Shown: piece after piece, positions 7,364-15,694 of the stretch | How the letters are laid out: every line of letters starts with the position of its first letter | Position numbering within the stretch: position 1 is the first letter of the stretch | NCBI RefSeq assembly: GCF_007830635.1 | Contig: NZ_VLLA01000011.1 | Span: 62,001-126,000 of the forward strand | DNA from: Bradyrhizobium huanghuaihaiense | Lineage (GTDB): Bacteria; Pseudomonadota; Alphaproteobacteria; Rhizobiales; Xanthobacteraceae | Direction: 5' to 3' | DNA length: 64,000 bases | Translations under genes and position numbers: made by a program | Notes under the pieces: generated by a model | The model's database searches: none | What the model was told of the DNA's origin: nothing | Seen by the model: the letters and a program-made list of their open reading frames with translations, nothing else

Positions 7364-8614
7364 CTATTCACCTGCAAGCTTCAGCCTTGTCCTGGCGCCG
7401 CCTTCGATGGCGCGCAGGCGGGATTCATTGCGTGCGATGTAGTCACGGGTGATCGGCACCACGCCCTGACGCTTGGTGAGCTGGATCTGGAAGTTCATCA
7501 TGGCCTGCTTGCGGAACGTCATCTCGCAGGCCGCCAGATAAAATTCCCACATCAGCGCGAAGCGCTCGTCGTAGAGCTGAACCGCCTCCTCGCGCCGGGC
7601 CATGAAGCGCTCGCGCCAGGCTTTCAGCGTCTCGGCATAATGCAGGCGCAGAATCTCGATGTCGCAGACCAGAAGGCCCGCACGCTCGATCGCCGGCAGT
7701 ACCTCCGACAGCGCGGGGATGTAGCCGCCGGGGAAGATGTATTTGGCAATCCAGGGATTGGTCGAATCCGGCCCTTGCGAACGGCCGATCGAGTGCAGCA
7801 CCATGACACCGTCCTCGTTCAGGAGTTCGGCGCAGCGCTGGAAGTAGGCGTCGTAGAACCTCGCCCCGACATGCTCGAACATGCCGACCGAGACGATGCG
7901 GTCAAATGGCCCGTCGATGTCGCGATAGTCCTGGAGCAGGAATCGGGCCGATCCGGTCAGGCCCTTTTCGGCCGCGCGCGCATTGGCGATCTGCAGCTGC
8001 TCGGTCGACAGCGTGACGCCGGTGACGTCGGCACCCGCGATCTCGGCGAGATAGAGCCCGAGCCCGCCCCAGCCCGAGCCGACGTCGAGCACGCGCTGGC
8101 CGCGCTTGATGAGCAGCTTGGCTGCGATGTGGCGCTTCTTGGCAAGCTGTGCATCGTCGAGCGTCGCGTCCTGCGTCTCGAAATAAGCGCAGCTATATTG
8201 CTTGTCGGCGTCGAGGAAGAGCGAATAGAGCCGGGCGTCGAGATCATAGTGATGGGCGACATTGGTGCGGGAACGCGAGCGCGGATTGAATTGTTTCAGG
8301 TGCCGCGTCAGATAGCGCAGGTGCCACCAGGGCTTGGCCCACTGCGGCAATAGGTCGGGTTGATTGAGCAGGATCGCGAGGGCATCAGCTATGGTACCGC
8401 GTTCGACCACGAACTCGCCGTCCATATAGGCCTCGCCAAGCCCGAGCTCGGGATTGACGAGGATCTTCCGCTCCGCCTCCGGAGTGACGAAGCGCACCGC
8501 GACCGGCTCGCCAGAGCCGTCGCCGACAGTGAACTTCGACCCCGCCGGCGTGGTCACCGTCAACGACCCGCGGCGGATGAATTGAGACAAGAATCGACGC
8601 AACAAACGGTCCAT
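7364..8614 (-). CDS. cfa: Cyclopropane-fatty-acyl-phospholipid synthase
   Basis: A 416-residue methyltransferase that adds a methylene bridge from S-adenosylmethionine to double bonds of membrane phospholipids. The N-terminal domain includes ELGLGEAYMDGEFVV near residue 65. The SAM domain begins near residue 165 with VLDVGSGWGGLGLYLAE, and SVGMFEHVG is the conserved active-site block. ATG at 8614 is chosen because AGGAAG lies six bases before it; the in-frame GTG at 8620 would sit directly on that site. Together with the desaturase at 14.7 kb it shows attention to membrane lipid unsaturation. Confidence 0.95.
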   Translation of the reverse strand: MDRLLRRFLSQFIRRGSLTVTTPAGSKFTVGDGSGEPVAVRFVTPEAERKILVNPELGLGEAYMDGEFVVERGTIADALAILLNQPDLLPQWAKPWWHLRYLTRHLKQFNPRSRSRTNVAHHYDLDARLYSLFLDADKQYSCAYFETQDATLDDAQLAKKRHIAAKLLIKRGQRVLDVGSGWGGLGLYLAEIAGADVTGVTLSTEQLQIANARAAEKGLTGSARFLLQDYRDIDGPFDRIVSVGMFEHVGARFYDAYFQRCAELLNEDGVMVLHSIGRSQGPDSTNPWIAKYIFPGGYIPALSEVLPAIERAGLLVCDIEILRLHYAETLKAWRERFMARREEAVQLYDERFALMWEFYLAACEMTFRKQAMMNFQIQLTKRQGVVPITRDYIARNESRLRAIEGGARTRLKLAGE

Positions 8615-8892
8615 CGACACCTTCCTCTCGAGCGAACCCGAAGAGATGCGACTAAGCCGGTCTTCACATCTGACGCTCAGGTCCCGCTCGGGTTCCTATG
8701 CGTTTGCATCTAAATTTAGGGGCGGTGTTCCGAACCCGCTATTGCGTTGTGTTCAATGCGGATATTCGAAAAGCGCTTAACCACACCCTTGCGCGGGCAG
8801 CCTGCTTCCATTCGCGGCTCAATCCGCTAAAAGGTGACCCGCCGGCGCCGCCGGATTGCCGGCTGTGCGGAAAATCAATGGAGATGATGGGA

Positions 8893-9807
8893 ATGTCGAG
8901 CCGAGCGCTTAGCCTCGCGACGGTATTGCTTCTGATCGGCTTCGGCGCGACCGATGCCGTCCTTGCGCAGGCGACGAACCTCGAGGCCGGCAAGACCCCC
9001 TCCCAGCTCTTCGCGCAGACCTGCAATGCCTGCCACAAGAGCCCGCGGGGACTGCTGAAGTCCGTGGCGCCGGGCTCGCTGCCGGGCTTCCTGCGCCAGC
9101 ACTACACCACGAGCCCGGACATGGCGGGCATCCTCGCCTCCTATCTCGTCTCCAACGGTGCCACCGACACCCGCTACCAAGCCAAGGACGGCAAGAAGGA
9201 CGGCCCCAAGGAGAAGGAAGCCGCCACGGCTCCAGGCCAGACGCCCGAACATCAGGGCCGCCGTCAGCGCTCCCAGGAGGCGGCCAAGCCGGAGGGCGAG
9301 GGCGCAACTGCGCCCGCTGAGGGGCGCCAGAAGCGCGCCGCGCGGCCGGCCGAAGAGGGCGCCAAACCCGAGGGCCAGCCCGCGCCAGAGGGACGCAAGG
9401 CTAAGCGTCGCGGCAAGCCCGGGACCGAAGACGCAGCGAAGGTCGATGCCGCTGCGCCGGCCACTGAAGACAAGAAGAGCGAGCCAAAGGCGGAAGCCAA
9501 GCCCGAGACTGCGAAGGTGGACTCCGGTGAAGCCAAGTCCGACAGCAAGCCCGCCGAGGCCAAGCCTGATACCGCCAAGGTCGAGCCGCGCGATCCGGTG
9601 CCGCAGGTGACTCCGGCTCCGCCGGCCGCCGCAAAGCCCGCCGAGCCGGCCGTGCCCAAGGCGGCGGAAGAGGCGGCTCCCAAGCCGGCTGCGCCTGCCG
9701 CAAGCTCCGAACCGGCGGCCAGGCCGCCGGAGCCGGCGCCCGCGACCGCTGTGGCCCCGCCGGCGGCGGAATCCTCCGGCCCGCCGACCCCGCCGATCTC
9801 GCGGTAA
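8893..9807 (+). CDS. Exported c-type cytochrome with long Pro/Ala/Lys/Glu tail
   Basis: A 304-residue protein with a signal peptide (LATVLLLIGFGATDAVLAQ), then one haem c site, CNACHK near residue 47, and a likely Met ligand in SPDMAGILASYL near residue 80. The cytochrome part ends near residue 95. The other 200 residues are low-complexity Pro, Ala, Lys and Glu with repeated AKPE/AKPA units. Start at 8893 has GGAG nine bases upstream; an in-frame ATG at 8878 is possible. A tail of this type could span periplasm or peptidoglycan. The redox partner is unknown. Confidence 0.8.
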   Translation: MSSRALSLATVLLLIGFGATDAVLAQATNLEAGKTPSQLFAQTCNACHKSPRGLLKSVAPGSLPGFLRQHYTTSPDMAGILASYLVSNGATDTRYQAKDGKKDGPKEKEAATAPGQTPEHQGRRQRSQEAAKPEGEGATAPAEGRQKRAARPAEEGAKPEGQPAPEGRKAKRRGKPGTEDAAKVDAAAPATEDKKSEPKAEAKPETAKVDSGEAKSDSKPAEAKPDTAKVEPRDPVPQVTPAPPAAAKPAEPAVPKAAEEAAPKPAAPAASSEPAARPPEPAPATAVAPPAAESSGPPTPPISR

Positions 9808-9830
9808 GCCCCACATCCTGCGATCAACTT

Positions 9831-9866
9831 GCGAAGGCCGCGTCATCGCGGCCTTCGCGTCGTCTT
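9831..9866 (+). terminator. Intrinsic terminator after the cytochrome gene
   Basis: A perfect 12-bp stem, GCGAAGGCCGCG against CGCGGCCTTCGC, closes a TCAT loop 24 bp after the stop codon and is followed by GTCGTCTT, a weak T-rich tail. It separates the cytochrome gene from the TetR promoter. Confidence 0.75.
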
Positions 9867-9877
9867 GACCGCAATTG

Positions 9878-9901
9878 GAGCAATACTCTAGAGTGTTGCT
9901 C
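9878..9901. promoter_or_regulatory. Palindromic operator of the TetR-thioesterase pair
   Basis: A 24-bp palindrome with arms GAGCAATACTCT and AGAGTGTTGCTC, symmetric except for one base pair. It ends one base before the AGGAGG ribosome site of the TetR gene and lies just after a possible -35 box (TTGACC, 9865-9870). The position suits repression of its own promoter by the TetR protein. Binding is inferred. Confidence 0.7.
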
Positions 9902-9913
9902 CAGGAGGCGTCG

Positions 9914-10510
9914 ATGACGGCCAGCGTGCGTGACGATCTGTTGGCGGCGGGGCTCGCCGTGTTCGATCGCGTCGGTTTTGACGGCGCGACGGTGGCGGCG
10001 ATCCGCAGCAAAGCGCGCGCCTCCAACGGCAGCTTCTTTCACGCGTTCAGTTCGAAGAAAGAGCTGGCCGGCGCGCTGTTCCTCGAGGTGCTCAGGAACT
10101 ATCACGCCGCGGTGCTGGCGGCGCTCGACCCTGTTCCCGATGCCGAGCAGGGCATCGATCGCCTGATCCGCGCGCACCTCGACTGGGTCGTCACCAGCCG
10201 GCGCGAGGCGCGCTATCTCTTCGAGATCTCGCGCAGCGAATGGGGCGAGGATGTCCGCGATGCCCAGCGCGCGCAGAATGCGCGGCTGGCCGAGGGCATC
10301 GAGCGCTGGCGTGCGCCGCTGGTTGCAAATGGCGAGCTGCTGCCGATGACGCCGGTGATGTTCGTCAGCCAGTTGATCGGCCCGGCGCAGATTTTTTGCC
10401 GCGCCTTTCTGTCGGGGCGTGATCGCGCCGATCCACGCAGCGAAGTCGACATGCTGATTGCCTGCGCCAACCGCGCGCTGCGTCCGTTCGATCGCATCAA
10501 CAAGCAATAA
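9914..10510 (+). CDS. TetR/AcrR family transcriptional regulator
   Basis: A 198-residue repressor. The N-terminal helix-turn-helix is clear: LAAGLAVFDRVGFDGATVAAIRSKARASNGSFFHAFSSKKEL at residues 8-50, read in pieces. The C-terminal ligand domain is not informative. ATG at 9914 is fixed by AGGAGG six bases upstream. It has a matched palindrome in front of it and a thioesterase 11 bp behind, so it probably senses an acyl-CoA or related aromatic acid and controls that gene. Confidence 0.93.
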   Translation: MTASVRDDLLAAGLAVFDRVGFDGATVAAIRSKARASNGSFFHAFSSKKELAGALFLEVLRNYHAAVLAALDPVPDAEQGIDRLIRAHLDWVVTSRREARYLFEISRSEWGEDVRDAQRAQNARLAEGIERWRAPLVANGELLPMTPVMFVSQLIGPAQIFCRAFLSGRDRADPRSEVDMLIACANRALRPFDRINKQ

Positions 10511-10521
10511 GGAGAGGCCGC

Positions 10522-10989
10522 ATGCGAACCGAAGCAGATCCCGACTTTGAGCCGATCGCCGCGCGCATCCACGCCAATGTCGGCCGGCAGGGCTTTATGA
10601 ACCTGGTCGGTGCCGAGCTGTCGGATCTGTCGCGCGGCAGCTGCACCATCGCGGTGGAGCGGCGGCCGGAGCTGTTGCAGCAGCATGGCTTCTTCCACGG
10701 CGGCGTCACAGCCTTCCTGGTCGACAATGCCACGACGATCGCGGCGGCCACCTCGCGTGGCCAGCCGGCGCTGACGGCGGAATACAAACTCAATTTGTTG
10801 TCGCCCGCGGTCGGCGAGAAGCTGATCTGCCGCGCCCGGGTGATCAAGCCGGGCCGCCAGGTCTCGGTGGTCGCCGCCGACGTGTTCTGCGTCAGCGACG
10901 GCGTGGAGAAGCATACGGCAACCGCACTCGCCTCGATCGCGATGCTGAGCGAGGACGTCGGCGCCAAAACGAAAAGCCCGGCCGCCTGA
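10522..10989 (+). CDS. PaaI family thioesterase (hotdog fold)
   Basis: A 155-residue hotdog-fold protein. QQHGFFHGGVTAFLVDNATTIAAA near residue 53 (read as HGFFHGG plus the following helix) is the catalytic block of PaaI-type acyl-CoA thioesterases, and AEYKLNLLSPAVGEKL gives the conserved strand after it. These enzymes hydrolyse acyl- or aryl-CoA thioesters in the cytoplasm. It follows the TetR gene by 11 bp and shares its operator. The natural thioester is unknown. Confidence 0.92.
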   Translation: MRTEADPDFEPIAARIHANVGRQGFMNLVGAELSDLSRGSCTIAVERRPELLQQHGFFHGGVTAFLVDNATTIAAATSRGQPALTAEYKLNLLSPAVGEKLICRARVIKPGRQVSVVAADVFCVSDGVEKHTATALASIAMLSEDVGAKTKSPAA

Positions 10990-11012
10990 GGCGACCGGGC
11001 TGATCTAGATCT

Positions 11013-11114
11013 CGTCATTCCGGGGGATGCGAAGCATCGAACTATGGTGCGCAATTGCGCACCTGAGAATCTCGAGATTCCGGGTTCGGTCCTGCGGACC
11101 GCCCCGGAATGACG
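11013..11114. repeat. Palindromic intergenic element, CGTCATTCCGGGG family
   Basis: Perfect 13-bp ends, CGTCATTCCGGGG and CCCCGGAATGACG, enclose about 76 bases with internal hairpins (GCGCAATTGCGC and GGTCCTGCGGACC). It sits between the convergent thioesterase and rplI genes and holds no ORF. The type is widespread in Bradyrhizobiaceae intergenic DNA. It may end transcription of both neighbours. Confidence 0.8.
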
Positions 11115-11123
11115 GTATTCGGC

Positions 11124-11723
11124 TTACTTCTCTTCCGCAGCCGGGGCCGGCTCGACCTCGTCGTGCTGGGCTTCCGGATCGAAGAACTCGCCAGCGGCGG
11201 CGATCGCTTCGGCGGCCGCGTCGCGGTCCTCGTTGCGGGTCGAGATGTCCTCGCCGCGGTTGATGCGCTCGGCCTCGTCCTGGCTGCGGGCAACCGTGAC
11301 GGTGACCTCGACCTCGACCTCGGGGTGAACGGCGACGGTGATGCTGTGCTTGCCGATGGTCTTGATCGGCGCGTCGAGCTGCACCTGCGGACGGGCGAGC
11401 GATACGCCGTCGGCTTCGAACGCGACGACGACGTCACGCACCGTGACCGAGCCGAACAGCTGGCCGGCTTCGGAGGCCTGACGGATCACGATGATGTTCT
11501 TGCCTTCGATCTTCTCGGCGACCTTGGACGCTTCGGCCTTGGAGGCGAGGTTGCGCGCCTCGAGATCGGCCTTCATGCCGTCATACTTGGCACGGTTGTC
11601 GGCGGTGGCGCGCAGCGCCTTGCCGCGCTTGAGCAGGAAATTGCGGGCATAGCCGTCGCGAACCTTCACGACTTCGCCCATCTGGCCGAGCTTGTTGACG
11701 CGTTCCAGCAAAATGACTTCCAT
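11124..11723 (-). CDS. rplI: 50S ribosomal protein L9
   Basis: A 199-residue ribosomal protein. MEVILLERVNKLGQMGEVV and VRDGYARNFLLKRGKA are the N-terminal RNA-binding domain; a long helix and the C-terminal domain (GSVTVRDVV near residue 90) follow. It binds 23S rRNA. About 50 residues beyond the usual ~150 form an acidic, Ala/Glu-rich tail (AAEAIAAAGEFFDPEAQ), normal for rhizobia. ATG at 11723 follows AAAGGAGAACGAAT. It is the last gene of the S6-S18-DUF2232-L9 unit. Confidence 0.97.
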   Translation of the reverse strand: MEVILLERVNKLGQMGEVVKVRDGYARNFLLKRGKALRATADNRAKYDGMKADLEARNLASKAEASKVAEKIEGKNIIVIRQASEAGQLFGSVTVRDVVVAFEADGVSLARPQVQLDAPIKTIGKHSITVAVHPEVEVEVTVTVARSQDEAERINRGEDISTRNEDRDAAAEAIAAAGEFFDPEAQHDEVEPAPAAEEK

Positions 11724-11770
11724 ATTCGTTCTCCTTTGAAGTGCTCTTGGTTTCAGTTTCAGGGTTGGAC

Positions 11771-12751
11771 TTAAGGGGTTGGCAGCGGCGGCGGTTGCCG
11801 GTTGCGCAGGAAGCGCTCGCGGAAGCCGAACACGGCGTCCGCAAGACCGAGGATCACCATCGCGATGACGGGCCACCCGAACACGACCACGACGGCATAG
11901 GTCGAGCCGAGCCAGAAGGTGCGGCTCTTCAGCGCCAGCGTCAGCGTATGCAGCACGGCGAAGCCGGTGAGCGCATAGCCCATCATCAGCGCCGCCGTGG
12001 TGATCTGCGCGACGATCGCGAGCAGCCCGCCGGTGAAGCAGAAGGCGAGCGCGACGCAGAGCGCCACCAGCGTCATCGGCGGCAACTCGGCGGTCTTCAG
12101 ATCCGGCCAGGGACGGCGCAGCCGGCCCGATGTCGCCGTCACCTTGGCGCTGAGCCAGAGGTTGAGGGTGAGCGTCATCATCGCGACGATGGTCGCCGCG
12201 GCCGGCGCGATACGCACCAGCGCGTCGACGAACTGGCCGGCTTCGGCGGAGGTCTGCGGATCGGTGGTGCGGAGGATGCGCATCAGGCCGCGCTGCAATG
12301 TGCCGGTGATGGTCTCGGCGTCGGTGCCGAGCGTGAGCAGGGCCGCGATCGTGGTCAGCGTGGCGAAGCCGGCGATCCACAGCAGCAGACGTCCAACCGG
12401 ATACCACTCGAGCTCGGGCTCGGCCGGCGGCTCGGTGGTGGAAGCGTCTGGCGCGACGGGGCCGATCTGCCGGCTGAGCAGGACGAGATGGCCCAGCCAC
12501 CAGGCCGGCAGCGCGACGGTGACGGCGAAGGCGATGCAGTAGGGCAGGCCGAACAGGGCGCCGAGGCCGATCGCAGCCGTGATGCCGCCAAGGCTCGCGC
12601 AGAGCGGTCCCCAGCCGATCGAGGCGACCATCAGAGGCAGCGGTGCGAGATAGAACAGGACGAGCGAGATCAGCGCGCCCGAGACGATCGAGGCGAACAT
12701 CAGGGCCGACGCAGCGCCGGCGATCAGGGCTATCAGTCCAAAGGCCATCAT
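11771..12751 (-). CDS. DUF2232 family integral membrane protein
   Basis: A 326-residue membrane protein with about eight hydrophobic helices, from MMAFGLIALIAGAASAL at the start to WPVIAMVILGLADAVFGF near the end. DUF2232 proteins (YybS-like) lie between rpsR and rplI in many alphaproteobacteria and in Firmicutes; their role is unknown. ATG at 12751 is preferred (GGGA upstream), since the longer frame to 12796 adds an unneeded polar stretch. It is 47 bp from rplI. Confidence 0.85.
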   Translation of the reverse strand: MMAFGLIALIAGAASALMFASIVSGALISLVLFYLAPLPLMVASIGWGPLCASLGGITAAIGLGALFGLPYCIAFAVTVALPAWWLGHLVLLSRQIGPVAPDASTTEPPAEPELEWYPVGRLLLWIAGFATLTTIAALLTLGTDAETITGTLQRGLMRILRTTDPQTSAEAGQFVDALVRIAPAAATIVAMMTLTLNLWLSAKVTATSGRLRRPWPDLKTAELPPMTLVALCVALAFCFTGGLLAIVAQITTAALMMGYALTGFAVLHTLTLALKSRTFWLGSTYAVVVVFGWPVIAMVILGLADAVFGFRERFLRNRQPPPLPTP

Positions 12752-12878
12752 CAGCTGTCCCGCTCCCTTCGAGCGGTTAGAGGCGTTTCGCCCCAACCAT
12801 CGGCAACCGGACGACCCGGAAGCCTTATGAAACTAGGTAGAGCGACCGGCGGCGATGACGCCGCCGGTCGAATTCGTC

Positions 12879-13118
12879 TTAGCGAATGACGTAGGGCAGC
12901 AGGCCCAGGAACCGCGCGCGCTTGATGGCGCGGGCGAGCTCACGCTGCTTCTTCGCGGACACCGCAGTGATGCGGCTCGGCACGATCTTGCCGCGCTCGG
13001 AGACGTAGCGCATCAAGAGCTTGGAGTCCTTGTAGTCGATCTTCGGAGCATTGGCGCCCGTGAACGGGCAGCTCTTGCGACGACGGAAAAACGGACGGCG
13101 TGCACCAGCTTCAGCCAT
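12879..13118 (-). CDS. rpsR: 30S ribosomal protein S18
   Basis: A 79-residue small-subunit protein that binds S6 on 16S rRNA. The RRPFFRRRKSCPFTG start, IDYKDSKLLMRYVSERGKI core and KKQRELARAIKRARFLGLLP end are diagnostic. It follows rpsF by 5 bp, as expected for translationally matched partners. Confidence 0.98.
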   Translation of the reverse strand: MAEAGARRPFFRRRKSCPFTGANAPKIDYKDSKLLMRYVSERGKIVPSRITAVSAKKQRELARAIKRARFLGLLPYVIR

Positions 13119-13123
13119 TGATC

Positions 13124-13621
13124 TTACTCCCCATCCGTCGTGGTTTCAGCTTCTTCGCGCGGACGACGCGGACCGCGATCACCGCGGAAGCCACCGTCGC
13201 GATCGCCGCCACGGAAACCACCCTCGCGGTCACCACGGAAGCCGCCTTCACGCTCGCCGCGGAAGCCGCCGCCACGATCGTCACGCTCGCGATCACGGTC
13301 GGCCTTGCGCATCATCGCGGACGGGCCTTCCTCGAGCTCCTCGACGCGGACGCTGAGATAGCGGATCACGTCTTCGCTGATGCGCTCCTGGCGCTCGATC
13401 TCGGCGATCGCCGCGGACGGCGCGTCGATGTTGAGCAGCACGAAGTGCGCCTTGCGGTTCTTGTTCATCCGGTAGGTGAGGGAGCGTACGCCCCAGTTCT
13501 CGGTCTTGGTGACCTTGCCGCCGAGACCCTCGACGATGCCGGTCATCTGCGCAGTCAGCTCTTCGACCTGCTGCGGGCTCGCGTCCTGACGCGCGAGAAA
13601 AACATGCTCATAGAGAGCCAT
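13124..13621 (-). CDS. rpsF: 30S ribosomal protein S6 with Gly/Arg-rich tail
   Basis: A 165-residue protein. Residues 1-95 are the S6 fold (MALYEHVFLARQDAS; WGVRSLTYRMNKNRKAHFVL) that pairs with S18 on the platform of the small subunit. The C-terminus from about residue 108 is an unusual RGG-like tail: GGFRGERE, GGFRGDRE, GGFRGGDRD and GGFRGDRG units, ending in an acidic segment. Four such near-repeats are written in nearly identical codons. The start MALYEH at 13621 has GGA upstream; the frame to 13648 is not favoured. First gene of the operon. Confidence 0.97.
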   Translation of the reverse strand: MALYEHVFLARQDASPQQVEELTAQMTGIVEGLGGKVTKTENWGVRSLTYRMNKNRKAHFVLLNIDAPSAAIAEIERQERISEDVIRYLSVRVEELEEGPSAMMRKADRDRERDDRGGGFRGEREGGFRGDREGGFRGGDRDGGFRGDRGPRRPREEAETTTDGE

Positions 13622-13960
13622 GGTGGTCCTTTCCTCATGTTGGCGCATCGCCCGGCGTCAAGCCCTTAAGAGACCTTCGGAAAGGACTCTGGGATTAAGC
13701 TCAGAAGGCGGAAACACGGGACGACGGGCCGACTGGCCCTGCCACACCAAAATCACGAATGATTTGTTGAGACCGTCCGTTCAGCTCCCGGCCGGGGTCT
13801 GCGGATGCGCGCCTTATACGGATTTTGGCCGGCTTTGCAAGGTTCGGGGCCAGGTCTTGGCCCGGGTCGCCGGTACCGGACCGGGGCGGTCCTCTTATAC
13901 CACACTCGGCTTGATCTATTTGTTTGTATAGCATACAAATAATTAGAACGAGAGAGCCCC
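13622..13960. other. Divergent control region, rpsF / TetR
   Basis: These 339 bp separate the leftward ribosomal operon from the rightward TetR-desaturase pair. They should hold both promoters. I see no ORF that I can support. The only strong element is the TetR-proximal palindrome, listed separately; the rpsF promoter was not located with confidence. Confidence 0.6.
13923..13939. promoter_or_regulatory. Palindromic operator of the TetR-desaturase pair
   Basis: The sequence TTTGTATAGCATACAAA has perfect 7-bp arms TTTGTAT and ATACAAA around AGC, in an AT-rich island that contrasts with the GC-rich surroundings. It lies 21 bp before the TetR ATG, overlapping the likely promoter. Autoregulation by the TetR protein is inferred. 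Confidence 0.7.
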
Positions 13961-14665
13961 ATGGCGGAAAAGTCGGTCCATGAGCCGTTTGAGGCGGCTG
14001 GCGATCCCAAGCATGCGGCGCGTGCCACCCGTTCGGCCGGCCGCAAGATGCGTTCACTGCTGCTGGATGCGGCAAGCCCGCTGTTCCGGGAGCGGGGATT
14101 GTCGGGCGCCTCGATCACCGACATCGCGGCCGCCGCGAACGCATTCCCGAGTCAGATCACCTATTATTTCCGCACCAAGGAGGCGCTGTTCGTCGAATGC
14201 GCCTGCCGCGACCTCCTCTACTTGGCCCGTGCGACCGAGCAGGCTGCGCTGAAGGCGCACACGCCGCGCGAGTACACCCATGCGCTGGCGGAAACGGTGA
14301 CGGCGAGTGATTCGGTCGCCTTCTTCGCGGAGGCGCTCACCCTGACACGTCGGCGCCAGGATCTGGCGCCGCTGGTCGAGCGCACCATCGAGCGCCTGCA
14401 CACCGAGGGCGCGCGGGCCTATGCGAGCCAGGTGGCACGCCACGGCTGGCGCTCCTTACGCGCGCCCGACGAAAGCTCGCGGCGGTTCTGGGCCGTCGCG
14501 ATCGGCGTCATTCTCGAAGGCTACGCCATGGGCCGCTCGCCGGACGAGCTCTGTGCCGAGATGCTGCGCGTGCTTGGTGAGCAGGCGAAGTCTACCGGCG
14601 AGGCCGCGCGGCTGCGCCTCGTCGACGACCGCGATGCATCGACCCCTTCGGACGAGGAGAGCTAG
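13961..14665 (+). CDS. TetR family regulator next to a desaturase
   Basis: A 234-residue repressor. After a polar lead of about 30 residues comes the helix-turn-helix at residues 28-75 (LLLDAASPLFRERGLSGASI, then DIAAAANAFPSQITYYF). The C-terminal ligand domain is followed by a charged tail. It starts 21 bp after a perfect palindrome and ends 3 bp before the desaturase ATG, so the two are co-transcribed. By analogy with other TetR-desaturase pairs it may sense fatty acyl chains or membrane state; this is inference. Confidence 0.92.
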   Translation: MAEKSVHEPFEAAGDPKHAARATRSAGRKMRSLLLDAASPLFRERGLSGASITDIAAAANAFPSQITYYFRTKEALFVECACRDLLYLARATEQAALKAHTPREYTHALAETVTASDSVAFFAEALTLTRRRQDLAPLVERTIERLHTEGARAYASQVARHGWRSLRAPDESSRRFWAVAIGVILEGYAMGRSPDELCAEMLRVLGEQAKSTGEAARLRLVDDRDASTPSDEES

Positions 14666-14668
14666 GCC

Positions 14669-15694
14669 ATGACCGCGCTTCGCATGCGTGCCCGTGATTT
14701 CCTGACCGACGATCAACTGGCCGACGTGCGCCAGCGCGTGACCTGGAAGGGCGTCGCGCTCATCGCGCACGCCTGGGCGCTGATCATCGGCGCGATCGCG
14801 CTGGTCGCGTGGTGGCCCAATCCGCTGACCTATATCCTCGCCGTTGCCATCATCGGCTCGCGCCAGCTGGGCCTTGCGATCCTCATGCATGATGGCGCCC
14901 ACGGTTGCCTGTCCGCCGACGAGAACACCAATCTGACGCTGAGCCAATGGTTCTGCGCCTATCCCATCTTCGCGGAGACGCGCGCCTATCGCCGCTATCA
15001 TCTGCAGCATCACGCGCGCACCCAGCAGGAGGACGATCCCGATCTCGTGTTGTCCGCGCCGTTTCCAATCACGACGCTGAGCTATCGCCGCAAGTTCATC
15101 CGCGACATCACCGGGCAGACCGGCTACCAGCAGCGCAAGGCGCAATTGCTCAATGCGCTCGGCCCGAAGGACTGGCCGTGGCGGCAGCGTCTGGCGCATT
15201 TCTGGGACAAGCTCGGTCCGCAATGCATCGTCAATGCCGTGATGTTCGCTGGCCTCGCGGCGGCCGGCGTATGGTGGGCCTATCCGCTGTTATGGCTGGT
15301 GCCGCTGCTGACCTGGATGATGGTCATCACCCGCATCCGCAACATCGCCGAGCATGCCGTCGTCCCTGATAGCAGCGATCCCCTGCGCAACACCCGCACC
15401 ACGCACGCCAATTTTCTCGAGCGGCTGTTCATCGCGCCGTACTACGTGAACTATCACCTCGAGCATCACCTGTTGTTCTACGTGCCCTGCTACAATCTGC
15501 CGAAGGTGCATCGGCTGCTTAGCGAGAGCCGGCACGCCGGCCGCATGGAGGTGCAGCCGAACTATGCTGCCGTGCTGCGGCTCGCCACGGCCAAGCCGAA
15601 CCGCGACGACCGGCCGGGCCAACTGGTGAGCAGCGCCCGCCGGGCGCGGGCCGGTGCCGAGGTCGGTGCGGATCAGAAGTCGGGCGGGTTTTGA
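14669..15694 (+). CDS. Membrane fatty acid desaturase family protein
   Basis: A 341-residue di-iron desaturase. The three histidine boxes are present: HDGAH near residue 74, HLQHHAR near residue 111 and HLEHHLLF near residue 271, with hydrophobic pairs at residues 30-70 and 195-220 that cross the membrane. Such enzymes put double bonds into acyl chains or carotenoid-like substrates using O2. Substrate and position are not readable here. It starts 3 bp after the TetR gene. Confidence 0.93.
   Translation: MTALRMRARDFLTDDQLADVRQRVTWKGVALIAHAWALIIGAIALVAWWPNPLTYILAVAIIGSRQLGLAILMHDGAHGCLSADENTNLTLSQWFCAYPIFAETRAYRRYHLQHHARTQQEDDPDLVLSAPFPITTLSYRRKFIRDITGQTGYQQRKAQLLNALGPKDWPWRQRLAHFWDKLGPQCIVNAVMFAGLAAAGVWWAYPLLWLVPLLTWMMVITRIRNIAEHAVVPDSSDPLRNTRTTHANFLERLFIAPYYVNYHLEHHLLFYVPCYNLPKVHRLLSESRHAGRMEVQPNYAAVLRLATAKPNRDDRPGQLVSSARRARAGAEVGADQKSGGF

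Noticed and set aside
9264..9827. A 187-codon Ala/Gly/Ser-rich ORF opposite the cytochrome tail
   Set aside because: It mirrors the Pro/Ala/Lys-rich tail on the other strand; the cytochrome has a signal peptide and haem motif in its frame, while this one has neither.
11124..12500. A 458-codon ORF joining upstream sequence to L9
   Set aside because: The first 259 codons are an out-of-frame shadow of the DUF2232 gene; L9 has its own ATG at 11723 with AAAGGAG in front.
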